Below are positions 33,065 to 40,660 of a stretch of DNA of 64,000 bases, in pieces. Made by a program: the position numbers and the translations under genes. Location of the stretch: positions 1 to 64,000 of the forward strand of contig CAYYEM010000003.1 in the NCBI GenBank assembly GCA_964470915.1, in the 5' to 3' direction. The DNA comes from CAYPXN01 sp964470915. GTDB taxonomy: Bacteria > UBA10199 > JADFYH01. Below the pieces are notes generated by a model. That model searched no databases, had not been told where the DNA came from, and was given only the letters and a program-made list of their open reading frames with translations. Each line of letters begins with the position of its first letter. Within the stretch, counting starts at the first letter, position 1.

Positions 33065-33694
33065 ATGCCTAGCGATGATTCCTTTGATCCAGAAGCGGGT
33101 TTAAGCCCAGCAGAGCTTGAAAAAGAGCGTCTTCAGGAAGAAAAGGAAAAAAATGAAAACCCGGAGCTTTGGCAGAAGAATAATGAGTGGCTTGCCAAAT
33201 TTTCGGAAGCGCTAGATAAAATCAAACCTGAAGAGGCTGAAAAAGCAGTTCATTTAGTCGAACGCTTTATTGAAGGCGAGATTACTTGGGCAGAACTTCA
33301 AGCACTTCCTCCCGCCTTACTTTTTCAAATGGCAGAATATGGTTATCTTCAATTTCAACGTGGAAAATTTTCGGAAGCGGAAACCATTTTTAAAGGCCTG
33401 TCGGTTTTGGATCACAAACGAGCTTATTACCATACAGTGCTAGGAGCAATTTATCAACGTATGGATAAACTAGGAGATGCTCTCGCAGAGTATACAGTCG
33501 CTATAGAAATGGATCCAAAGAATATTGCTTCTTATGTGAATCGGGGAGAAATTTATTATCGCTGTGGTTACATTGATGAGCCGATAGAGGATTTTGAAAA
33601 AGCGATTGCTTTAGATCCTCAAGGAAAAGATCCTTGGGCCAATCGGGCGCGGTTTTTAAAAAATCTCGTCTTGCAGGAATCGCAAAGTAGTTAG
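33065..33694 (+). CDS. SycD/LcrH-type TPR chaperone
   Basis: 209 residues. After an acidic N-terminal 50 residues comes an LcrH/SycD-like core: LLFQMAEYGYLQFQRGKFSE followed by AETIFKGLSVLDH, then YYHTVLGAIYQRMDKLGDAL and AEYTVAIEMDPKN. The G-F--A-IF--L--LDH---Y---LGA--Q pattern is that of class II T3S chaperones, which hold translocators in the cytoplasm. ATG 33065 is chosen over 33044 because GGAGGT lies 4 bases before it. It is 11 bp before the Gly/Gln-rich substrate gene, its probable client. Confidence 0.88.
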   Translation: MPSDDSFDPEAGLSPAELEKERLQEEKEKNENPELWQKNNEWLAKFSEALDKIKPEEAEKAVHLVERFIEGEITWAELQALPPALLFQMAEYGYLQFQRGKFSEAETIFKGLSVLDHKRAYYHTVLGAIYQRMDKLGDALAEYTVAIEMDPKNIASYVNRGEIYYRCGYIDEPIEDFEKAIALDPQGKDPWANRARFLKNLVLQESQSS

Positions 33695-33705
33695 GGAGTT
33701 TTTTT

Positions 33706-34878
33706 ATGGCAGGTCCTGTTAATTCAAATATGTCGAGTATTAATCCACAAATTCGTGGAGCAGGAGAAACTGCAGGTCAACTTAAAATTGACCAGAAGTT
33801 ATTGGAAAAAGTTTTAGCCAAGCAAGGCTTAAGTTCCCCTGAACAACTTGCAAAACTTTTAGGACCAGAAGTTTTAAGCTATTTTCGTGCCATTAGCGAA
33901 TCGCTCAGCAACTTGTGTAGTCGTATGCAAGAAGCTGAAGTAAAATCTCTTCCTGCACAACAGAATGAGCCTAAACTTGCAGAGTTTAGCATGCGCGATA
34001 CTTCTAAAGGAGCTCTTTACCAAGAGCGGTTACCTGAAAATTTTTTAACCATAGAAAAACTTAATTTGGCTGCCAAGACAGGTTTGTTAACCCAACCTCA
34101 GGCTGAAGCTTTGAAACAACTTTTCGGACTTTCTCAAGAAGTGAAAATGATGCATCGGGAAGAAGTTCCTATGCCTCAGGGAGGGCATCCCGCAGAACAA
34201 GAAAGAGAGAGAGGCGGGCAGCAGCAACAACAGCAAAGGCAGCAACAATCCGAAGATGAATCTTGGGCTGATTTTTCAACAAATCCTACAGGCGGTCCTC
34301 AGTCTGGCCAAGTGCCAAGCTATCCGGTGGAGGACGGCGCGCCTATTGGAGGAGGTTCTTTACGTTCAGGTATGAGAATGGGAATTGGCGGAGGGGCAAG
34401 ACAAAACATGGATGCACCCCCACCACCGCCACCTCCAGGATCATCTAACAGGTCTGCTTCACAAGGTCGATCTCCCACTGGCCAAGCGCCTAATATGACG
34501 GGCATGGAACAATCTTATTTGAATTCTAACTTTACGCCAGATGGGCCCTATTATGGCATGTTTGAAAGTTTATTTGGCTCCGAAAATTGGTATCGAAATT
34601 TGGCAGGTAATGCGCTTTCGAATATTCAAAAAATTCGTGAAGCCAAGCAGAGAATTCTTGCTGAGCTGGCAGGTTTAGATCCTTCAAAACCTGGAGATGC
34701 AAAAAAACTTTATATTTTGCAGCAAAAATTGGGTGATATGCAGCAGAGTGAAAGACAATGGTTAGATAATATTTCCACTGCTCAAAAAGCCAATAATGAA
34801 CGGAAGGAATATATAAAGTCTATTTTAGATATATTCTTCCAAACTAACAGTGCTATTATCCGAAACCTTAGACAGTAA
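33706..34878 (+). CDS. Gln/Gly/Pro-rich secreted-type protein with needle-like C-terminal domain
   Basis: 390 residues. A helical N-terminal half (about 25-160) is followed by a Gln-rich run (about 165-182), a Gly-rich block with IGGGSLRSGM (about 214-223), a PPPPPPPG run, and a helical C-terminal domain (about 300-390). In that domain LDPSKPGDAKKLYILQQKLG and the last residues TNSAIIRNLRQ parallel the needle subunit pattern (KPSDPALLAAYQSKLSEY ... AAIIQNFR). SD GGGAG before the ATG. It lies between two paralogous SycD-like chaperone genes, so it is very probably a chaperoned T3S substrate. Whether it is a needle, tip or translocator protein is open. Confidence 0.72.
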   Translation: MAGPVNSNMSSINPQIRGAGETAGQLKIDQKLLEKVLAKQGLSSPEQLAKLLGPEVLSYFRAISESLSNLCSRMQEAEVKSLPAQQNEPKLAEFSMRDTSKGALYQERLPENFLTIEKLNLAAKTGLLTQPQAEALKQLFGLSQEVKMMHREEVPMPQGGHPAEQERERGGQQQQQQRQQQSEDESWADFSTNPTGGPQSGQVPSYPVEDGAPIGGGSLRSGMRMGIGGGARQNMDAPPPPPPPGSSNRSASQGRSPTGQAPNMTGMEQSYLNSNFTPDGPYYGMFESLFGSENWYRNLAGNALSNIQKIREAKQRILAELAGLDPSKPGDAKKLYILQQKLGDMQQSERQWLDNISTAQKANNERKEYIKSILDIFFQTNSAIIRNLRQ

Positions 34879-34977
34879 AATTTGCATGAGTGATGAAGTG
34901 ACGATTTGCTTTCATGCCTATTTAGATAATTTAGTAATTGTTTGATTTTATAATTTGTTTCTTAGAAAATTAATAAC

Positions 34978-35574
34978 TTGAGTGACTCAGATAACAGAAT
35001 TCGAGAAACGACCCTCGAGGAAAAGGTTCAAAGTAAAATTTTTGATCCGACTCCTCAAAGGAAGAAGTACGTCATAGAACTTCTCTATAAGTTTTTTTCC
35101 CAACAAATTACCTATTCAGAACTTACTGGAATTCCTCAAAAAGAATTATTTCAACTCGCTGAAGCAGGACATCTGAAGCTAACCTATGGTCGTGTGGAAG
35201 AAGCTCAGCAAGTTTTTGAGTGTTTGGTCAAATTAGATCCTCATAATTATTATTACCATGCTGCTTTGGGTAGTGTTTATCAAAAGCAAAAAAAATATGT
35301 GGAAGCTGTTTTTGAATATACAGAATCGCTTAGATTTAATTCAGAAGATGTAGCGAGTATGGTGAATCGGGGAGAGATTTATCTCATTCATAAAAACTTC
35401 AGAAAAGCTGCTGAAGATTTTAGAAATGCGATTTTGAAGGATCCAACAGGGAGAAATAATTATTCGAACCGTGCGCGCTCTTTGGTAATTGCCATTAAAC
35501 GAAATCTTCAGCTCCAAAAGCCAGCAGGAGCTAAAAGTAAAAACCCACCTGAATTGCCAGAAGGACAAGTTTAA
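34978..35574 (+). CDS. SycD/LcrH-like TPR chaperone paralogue
   Basis: 198 residues, clearly paralogous to the protein at 33065: ITYSELTGIPQKELFQLAEA against ITWAELQALPPALLFQMAEY, and VFECLVKLDPHNYYYHAALG against IFKGLSVLDHKRAYYHTVLG. Three TPR units and a Lys/Pro-rich tail. The only in-frame start near the conserved part is TTG 34978 with no clear SD, so the exact start is uncertain. It converges on the regulator gene, with 2 bp between their ends. Confidence 0.82.
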   Translation: MSDSDNRIRETTLEEKVQSKIFDPTPQRKKYVIELLYKFFSQQITYSELTGIPQKELFQLAEAGHLKLTYGRVEEAQQVFECLVKLDPHNYYYHAALGSVYQKQKKYVEAVFEYTESLRFNSEDVASMVNRGEIYLIHKNFRKAAEDFRNAILKDPTGRNNYSNRARSLVIAIKRNLQLQKPAGAKSKNPPELPEGQV

Positions 35575-35576
35575 GA

Positions 35577-37004
35577 TTATTCTTCACCTTCATCATCTTC
35601 GCCTGAAATTTCATATTTTTTCAGAAGATTACGGAGATGTTTACGGTCGATTTGGGCTTCGCGCGAAGCTTTTGAAACATTAAAATTATTACGACGTAAA
35701 ATTTCTTCGAGGTAGTCTTTCTCGAAACTTTCAACAATGCGTTGTTTGGCTTCTTTGAAGGGCAGGGAAGAGTCCACGACTACTCGTTCTGTGGGTTCCA
35801 CGTTATGTTCAATTTCCTGAAAAACATAATTTAAGTCAGAAGAGCGAATTGTATGACCATCTACCATAGAGACAGCTCGCTCGATTACATTCGATAATTC
35901 TCGTACGTTTCCAGGCCATTGATAACGTTGCATCATTTTAAGAGCGTCATCTTCTACTCGAGAAACTCTTAAGGAGCCGTCTGGCATACGATTAAATTTT
36001 CCATCTGAAAGAAATTTTTCAAGAATCAGAGGGATGTCTTCGGGTCTTTCACGAAGAGCAGGTAGATTAATTTTTACGACTGAAAGACGATAATATAAAT
36101 CTTGTCGAAAACGCCCTTCTTCAACTTCATCTTTAAGAGAACGATTTGTAGCGCAAACAACTCGTACATCTAAACGAATAGGCGAATTAGAACCTACCCG
36201 ACGCACTTCTCTTTGTTCTAGAGCACGAAGGAGTTTAGGTTGAAGATCCAAAGTGAGTTCCCCAATTTCATCAAGAAAAATGGTTCCACCATTTGCAGCT
36301 TCAAAAGCACCTTTTCGGTCTTTAAGAGCTCCTGTAAAAGAACCCTTTTCATGACCAAATAATTCCGATTCAATCAAGTTAGGAGCGACAGCTGAGCAAT
36401 CAAAAACTACAAATGGTTTATCTTTTCGAAGCGAATGTTGATGAATCGCACGGGCTACCAATTCTTTTCCGGTTCCCGTTTCTCCTTCAATAATGACAGT
36501 GGCTAAAGATGGAGCGATTTTTTCGCAAATACCAAAAATTTGTCTCATTTTGCGAGATTTACCAACCATCTCCCCAAAGGCTGTTTTGGTCGAAGGTTCA
36601 ATTTGAACTTTTTCATCAAAAGCAACGAATTCAATTTGGGTGTTGCCTAGAGAAATCACATCGCCTGGTGAGAGATAAGCCTCTTTTACTTTAAGATTAT
36701 TAATAAAAGTGCCATTGGTAGAAGCAAGATCTTTGAGTAAAAAACTATCGGAGGCTTGTTCAATACTGAGATGGTATCGAGAAACAGTGCCATCTGTTAA
36801 AGCAAGATCATTATCTTCTTTTTTGCCGATACGGATTGCTTTTCGGCCGAGGTCAATTTTTTTATCTTTATCGGGTCCTTGTATTACCTTGAGAAGACAC
36901 TTTCGAAATGAAATGACATCTCGCATTTCTTCAACAGGCAATAGCTGTGTCGAGTCTTTTGGATCTTTATGATATTCAGTTTCGGTGTTTTTAGTGTCTT
37001 GCAT
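35577..37004 (-). CDS. sigma-54-dependent activator with FHA sensor domain
   Basis: 475 residues. FHA domain (about 56-127: IRIGKKEDNDLALTDGTVSR, STNGTFINN) in place of a receiver domain; AAA+ domain with Walker A GETGTGKE (174-181), the sigma-54 contact loop GSFTGA (221-226) and Walker B TIFLDEIGEL (241-250); a C-terminal Fis-type HTH (about 430-465: EEILRRNNFNVSKASREAQI). It activates sigma-54 promoters, presumably in response to threonine phosphorylation by the adjacent kinase (27 bp upstream, same operon). A matching promoter lies at 22003-22018 before the sigma-28-type gene. Confidence 0.95.
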   Translation of the reverse strand: MQDTKNTETEYHKDPKDSTQLLPVEEMRDVISFRKCLLKVIQGPDKDKKIDLGRKAIRIGKKEDNDLALTDGTVSRYHLSIEQASDSFLLKDLASTNGTFINNLKVKEAYLSPGDVISLGNTQIEFVAFDEKVQIEPSTKTAFGEMVGKSRKMRQIFGICEKIAPSLATVIIEGETGTGKELVARAIHQHSLRKDKPFVVFDCSAVAPNLIESELFGHEKGSFTGALKDRKGAFEAANGGTIFLDEIGELTLDLQPKLLRALEQREVRRVGSNSPIRLDVRVVCATNRSLKDEVEEGRFRQDLYYRLSVVKINLPALRERPEDIPLILEKFLSDGKFNRMPDGSLRVSRVEDDALKMMQRYQWPGNVRELSNVIERAVSMVDGHTIRSSDLNYVFQEIEHNVEPTERVVVDSSLPFKEAKQRIVESFEKDYLEEILRRNNFNVSKASREAQIDRKHLRNLLKKYEISGEDDEGEE

Positions 37005-37030
37005 GTGTTGTCTGATTGCCTTTGCTTATA

Positions 37031-39559
37031 TTAATTATTGAAAGAACCGCTCCAGCGTTGCCCATCTAGTTCAAGATTTACAGAATGTGTTTTTCCTCGT
37101 CGAACCCCTTTGATAATCACAGGTGTTTTTTGGCCAATCGAGCGACCATCGATACTAACATTTGCTCCTGGAGGACTGGATGTGATTTTAACAGATCCAA
37201 ATTCACCATCTCCTCCAAGAGGAGAGACAGAGCCTGATAGTTTTTTGCCAGAAGATTTATCTTCTGTTTTCTTTTTGTTATCTTCCGCGGCTTGTTTACG
37301 GGCGTCTTCTTCAGCTTTCTTTTTCGCTTCTTCTGCTTTCTTCGCTTCCGCAGCTTTGTTTGATTGGTCTAATTTTTTGGCTTCTTCTTCTTTTTTCCTT
37401 TGTTCTTCAAGTAATTTTTTTTGCTCTTCAGCGCTTAATTGTCCTGAGCTTTTTTTCTGATCTTCAATCAATTTTTTCTGGGCTTCGATTTTTTTTCGTT
37501 CTTCCTCGGCTTTGAGTTTGTCTTGTTGTTTCTTTTTTTCTTCTTCTTCCTTTTTCTTGATTTCTTCTTCACTCAACAATTTTTGTGTCATTTGAAGAGG
37601 CTTTTCAGAGGTAATATTGAAGGTGTTGGTAACATCTCGATAACGATCTTTAGAAAGTCGAATGGTAAAGCTTTTGCCTACTTCAAGTTTAGGAACTTTA
37701 TTGGGGGTGACGAGACCCGTATCTTGGTTGTTGACGAATATTTTAGCTCCAGGAGGAGTGCTTTGAACCTCGACACTGCCGTAACGGATTTCTTCGAGCT
37801 TTTTATCATATTTAATAGGTTCTATTGAATAAACAGTAATGCGCTCTTCTACTGGCAGATAATCTGGTTTTTCAAGTTTAAGAGTATAGGTTTTGTTGAG
37901 TTCGAGATCTTGAATTTGAGTAGGAGTAGGGCTGCTTATTTCTTGTCCATCCAAATAGACTTTAGCACCAGCAGGATGACTGGTGACTGAGATACTTCCA
38001 GCAGGAATAGCTTCAAGGTTTGCATCTACATTGAGTGCTTGTGGAGAAATCAAAGTGACTAAGCGAGTCCATTCTCTGAAACGATCCTTTTTAAGAGTAA
38101 TTTTTTGGCTAAAATTTAATTCAACGTTTTGAAGATTGGCAGGTGTGACAAGGAGAGTGTCTTTATCATTTAAAAATATTTTTGCGCCTGTTGGTACAGA
38201 ATTTACAGAGATGGTTCCAATTTTTTCACCTTGAATTGGGGCTTGGAAAAACTTTTTGTATCCGAAGTAGCCACCCACTCCTAAGATTGCAACCACGATG
38301 AGAGCATAAATCCAGTTCCAGGATTTAGGAGCTTTCATTTGGCCTGTGACGACTTCGCCAGGTGTCGCTCCTGGCATTGCAATTTTGATTTTACTGTTAC
38401 TCGTGTTGGGCTCAACGTAAGCAGCTTGTGTGCCCGTATGTTCAGAGGTAGCTTCTCCAGTCAAAAAACTATCCATGAAAGTTTTGGTGGGCTGAGCGGC
38501 TTGGTCGATGCGAGTTTTTTCATTGTCATTTCGATGCACGATGCTTTGTTGTTGTTCGCTTTCGAGCAGAAAAGAACGTGTTTGAGCGTCGATGTCAGAG
38601 TCATTCTTTCTTTTGCTTTTTTTATTTTGAATTTCATTTGCAAACAAGCGACGCATGAAATTTGCCAGCTTGCGAGGAGAAAAATCTAAATAAGTAGAAT
38701 ATAAGTACTTAGTGAGCTCCAACTGCATGTCGCCTGCATTTTCAAAACGATCTTTCGAAGTATACGCGAGAGCTTTTGCCAGAATTTTTTTCATGGCAGG
38801 TGACATGCTGTCTGGAAAAGTATTTTCGGTGACACGTGTAGAACGAATTTTTTTGAGTACTTCAAATTGAGTTTCGCCCGTGAAAAGTTTTTGTCCTGTA
38901 AGCAGCTCATAGAGCATGAGTCCTGCAGAAAAGATGTCTGTTTTGTAATCGACAGGTTTGCCGAGAGCCTGTTCGGGACTCATGTAGGTGATTTTGCCTT
39001 TAAGAATCCCCGCCATGGTGTGCGACATGTTCATGGCAGCTTTGGCGATACCAAAATCCACTACTTTCGCTTCTCCTTCGAAGCTAATTAAAATATTTTG
39101 TGGAGAAATATCACGGTGAACAATATTTAGCGGATTACCATCTAAATCACGTTTTGAGTGGGCGTAATCGAGCCCTTTGCAAACTTCACTGATAATATAA
39201 ACTGCTATATCTTCGGGAAAAGGTTCGCCTAGCTCTTTGCATCGATTCATGAGTTCGCGTAAATTGATGCCATCCACGAACTCCATAGAAATAAAATAGT
39301 CGTCTCCCACTTTCCCGAGATCAAACACTTGCACAATGTTTGTATGTGAGAGCAAGACGGAAAGTTTAGCTTCATCAATGAGCATGGTGATGAATTCTTT
39401 GTCGCTTGAGCAGTGGGGAAGAATTCTTTTGATTGCGAGAAGTTTTTCAAAACCATCCACACCAAAAGTTTTGGCTTTATAAATTTCAGCCATGCCTCCT
39501 GTGGCTAGCTTTTCAATCAAGAAATATTTTCCAAAAGGTTTGGGTTGAAAATCATTCAT
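37031..39559 (-). CDS. membrane Ser/Thr protein kinase with PEGA repeats
   Basis: 842 residues. Kinase domain (about 10-275) with LIEKLATGGMAEIYKAKTFG, catalytic loop NIVHRDISPQNILI, DFG motif VVDFGIAKA and GKITYMSPEQALGKP; a linker; one membrane segment (about 418-440); three PEGA domains (about 450-660), a long Lys/Glu/Ala-rich helix (about 665-770), and a fourth PEGA domain at the C-terminus. Type II topology puts the PEGA/coil part outside the inner membrane, possibly sensing periplasmic or secretion state. Encoded before the FHA sigma-54 activator. Chlamydia also has a Ser/Thr kinase gene beside its T3S genes. Confidence 0.93.
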   Translation of the reverse strand: MNDFQPKPFGKYFLIEKLATGGMAEIYKAKTFGVDGFEKLLAIKRILPHCSSDKEFITMLIDEAKLSVLLSHTNIVQVFDLGKVGDDYFISMEFVDGINLRELMNRCKELGEPFPEDIAVYIISEVCKGLDYAHSKRDLDGNPLNIVHRDISPQNILISFEGEAKVVDFGIAKAAMNMSHTMAGILKGKITYMSPEQALGKPVDYKTDIFSAGLMLYELLTGQKLFTGETQFEVLKKIRSTRVTENTFPDSMSPAMKKILAKALAYTSKDRFENAGDMQLELTKYLYSTYLDFSPRKLANFMRRLFANEIQNKKSKRKNDSDIDAQTRSFLLESEQQQSIVHRNDNEKTRIDQAAQPTKTFMDSFLTGEATSEHTGTQAAYVEPNTSNSKIKIAMPGATPGEVVTGQMKAPKSWNWIYALIVVAILGVGGYFGYKKFFQAPIQGEKIGTISVNSVPTGAKIFLNDKDTLLVTPANLQNVELNFSQKITLKKDRFREWTRLVTLISPQALNVDANLEAIPAGSISVTSHPAGAKVYLDGQEISSPTPTQIQDLELNKTYTLKLEKPDYLPVEERITVYSIEPIKYDKKLEEIRYGSVEVQSTPPGAKIFVNNQDTGLVTPNKVPKLEVGKSFTIRLSKDRYRDVTNTFNITSEKPLQMTQKLLSEEEIKKKEEEEKKKQQDKLKAEEERKKIEAQKKLIEDQKKSSGQLSAEEQKKLLEEQRKKEEEAKKLDQSNKAAEAKKAEEAKKKAEEDARKQAAEDNKKKTEDKSSGKKLSGSVSPLGGDGEFGSVKITSSPPGANVSIDGRSIGQKTPVIIKGVRRGKTHSVNLELDGQRWSGSFNN

Positions 39560-39590
39560 AACATTTTTTTTCTGGTCGTCATCGTGTTGG

Positions 39591-39995
39591 TTAAATAAAA
39601 ATTTTTATAATCAAATAAATGAGTACTAATAATAGAATGCCGGTAATGACTAGTAGAATAAGTTCTGTGTTGTTTTGAAAAGAAGGAATAGATGCTGAAG
39701 AACTTGTCCATTTTGTGTTTTTGCTAGCTTGAGAAATCATTTTTGCTTTTTCTTCATCTGCAGCTGTAGGGGCATGCTTGAAAGAGATTCCTTTTACATC
39801 TCGAGTCAGTAGAGTCCCGCTGCCGCCACTATCTTTAGCTATAAAACGGTTCCAGTCTTGACTTTCTTCAAAGCTTGATTTTGCATCCTCCTGTTTTTCT
39901 TCGTCAGATTGATTACGTTTATCTTTTTTAGAGGGATTCGCTTCCTGAATTTTCCAGGGTTCTGTTAACTTTAACTTGTCAATTTTATCTACCAT
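39591..39995 (-). CDS. small tail-anchored protein, unknown
   Basis: 134 residues. A hydrophilic Lys/Glu/Ser-rich N-terminal 108 residues and a single C-terminal membrane segment (LILLVITGILLLVLIYLIIK), so probably inserted by its tail with the bulk in the cytoplasm. It lies 31 bp before the Ser/Thr kinase gene on the same strand. It could be a kinase substrate or FHA ligand (threonines in LLTRDVKGISF and KLTEPWK). No known family. Confidence 0.65.
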   Translation of the reverse strand: MVDKIDKLKLTEPWKIQEANPSKKDKRNQSDEEKQEDAKSSFEESQDWNRFIAKDSGGSGTLLTRDVKGISFKHAPTAADEEKAKMISQASKNTKWTSSSASIPSFQNNTELILLVITGILLLVLIYLIIKIFI

Positions 39996-40010
39996 GACAA
40001 GACCGAATCC

Positions 40011-40334
40011 TTATTTTTTCATTTTTTTACTTTTGTTGGTTTTTTTTGTTTTATTTTGCTTATTTGTTTTAGCTTTTTTACTTGTTGCTTGTTTTTTTGG
40101 TTTTACATTTTCTTTTGCTTGTACTTTTTTCTTTGGAGTTGGAGGAGGTGCTTGTTTGTCTTCTTTTTCAAGGAAAGCGAGAGAAAAAGAAGGTGTGTTA
40201 TAAAAAAGTGGTGTAGGAATTAAATCTACTTTTCCCTCACAAAAACTACATTTCTGGAGAGGAGTGTCGGTAATTTTTTGGAAAATCTGAAACTCTTTAC
40301 CACACTTTTTACATCGATAGCGTGAAATTGGCAT
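40011..40334 (-). CDS. FmdB-type zinc-ribbon protein with Lys-rich tail
   Basis: 107 residues. The N-terminus MPISRYRCKKCGKEFQIFQK plus CSFCEGKVDLIP gives a CxxC...CxxC zinc ribbon of the FmdB/putative regulatory protein family, followed by about 50 residues almost entirely Lys/Thr/Asn/Pro. The basic tail suggests nucleic-acid contact. First gene of the minus-strand set leading to the kinase and regulator. Confidence 0.8.
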   Translation of the reverse strand: MPISRYRCKKCGKEFQIFQKITDTPLQKCSFCEGKVDLIPTPLFYNTPSFSLAFLEKEDKQAPPPTPKKKVQAKENVKPKKQATSKKAKTNKQNKTKKTNKSKKMKK

Positions 40335-40660
40335 AGTCTATGCTCTGCTTCTGCCTTCATTAGACAAAGGCACCTTTAATTGGCTTCCTCGAAATAGGAT
40401 AAGCCCCCTTGAATATTGAATAAAAGCAACCAGTTACATTTTAATAACTCTATAAGTTTAGACTGATCAGTCAATGAATGCAATGGAAATTTGAGGGCTA
40501 GAGTCACCAGAGGAATATAGTCATCATAATGGATATTTAGCTGTTTTTTGAGGAAATTTAAAGCAAGCAAACAACCTTATATGCTCTTGGTCGAAGAAGA
40601 TCTAAATTATCTTTTTTATTTCTCACTTAGTTCACGGGGCGCACAGGTGAGTAAAATGCT
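40335..40660. other. intergenic region between divergent genes
   Basis: 326 bp between the zinc-ribbon gene (minus) and the large unknown gene (plus). It should hold both promoters. A 64-codon minus-strand open frame (40376-40570) has no SD or recognisable product. No hairpin terminator or sigma-54 pattern is seen. Confidence 0.5.

Noticed and set aside
40376..40570. 64-codon minus-strand frame upstream of the zinc-ribbon gene
   Set aside because: No SD, no homology pattern, and it lies where divergent promoters are expected.
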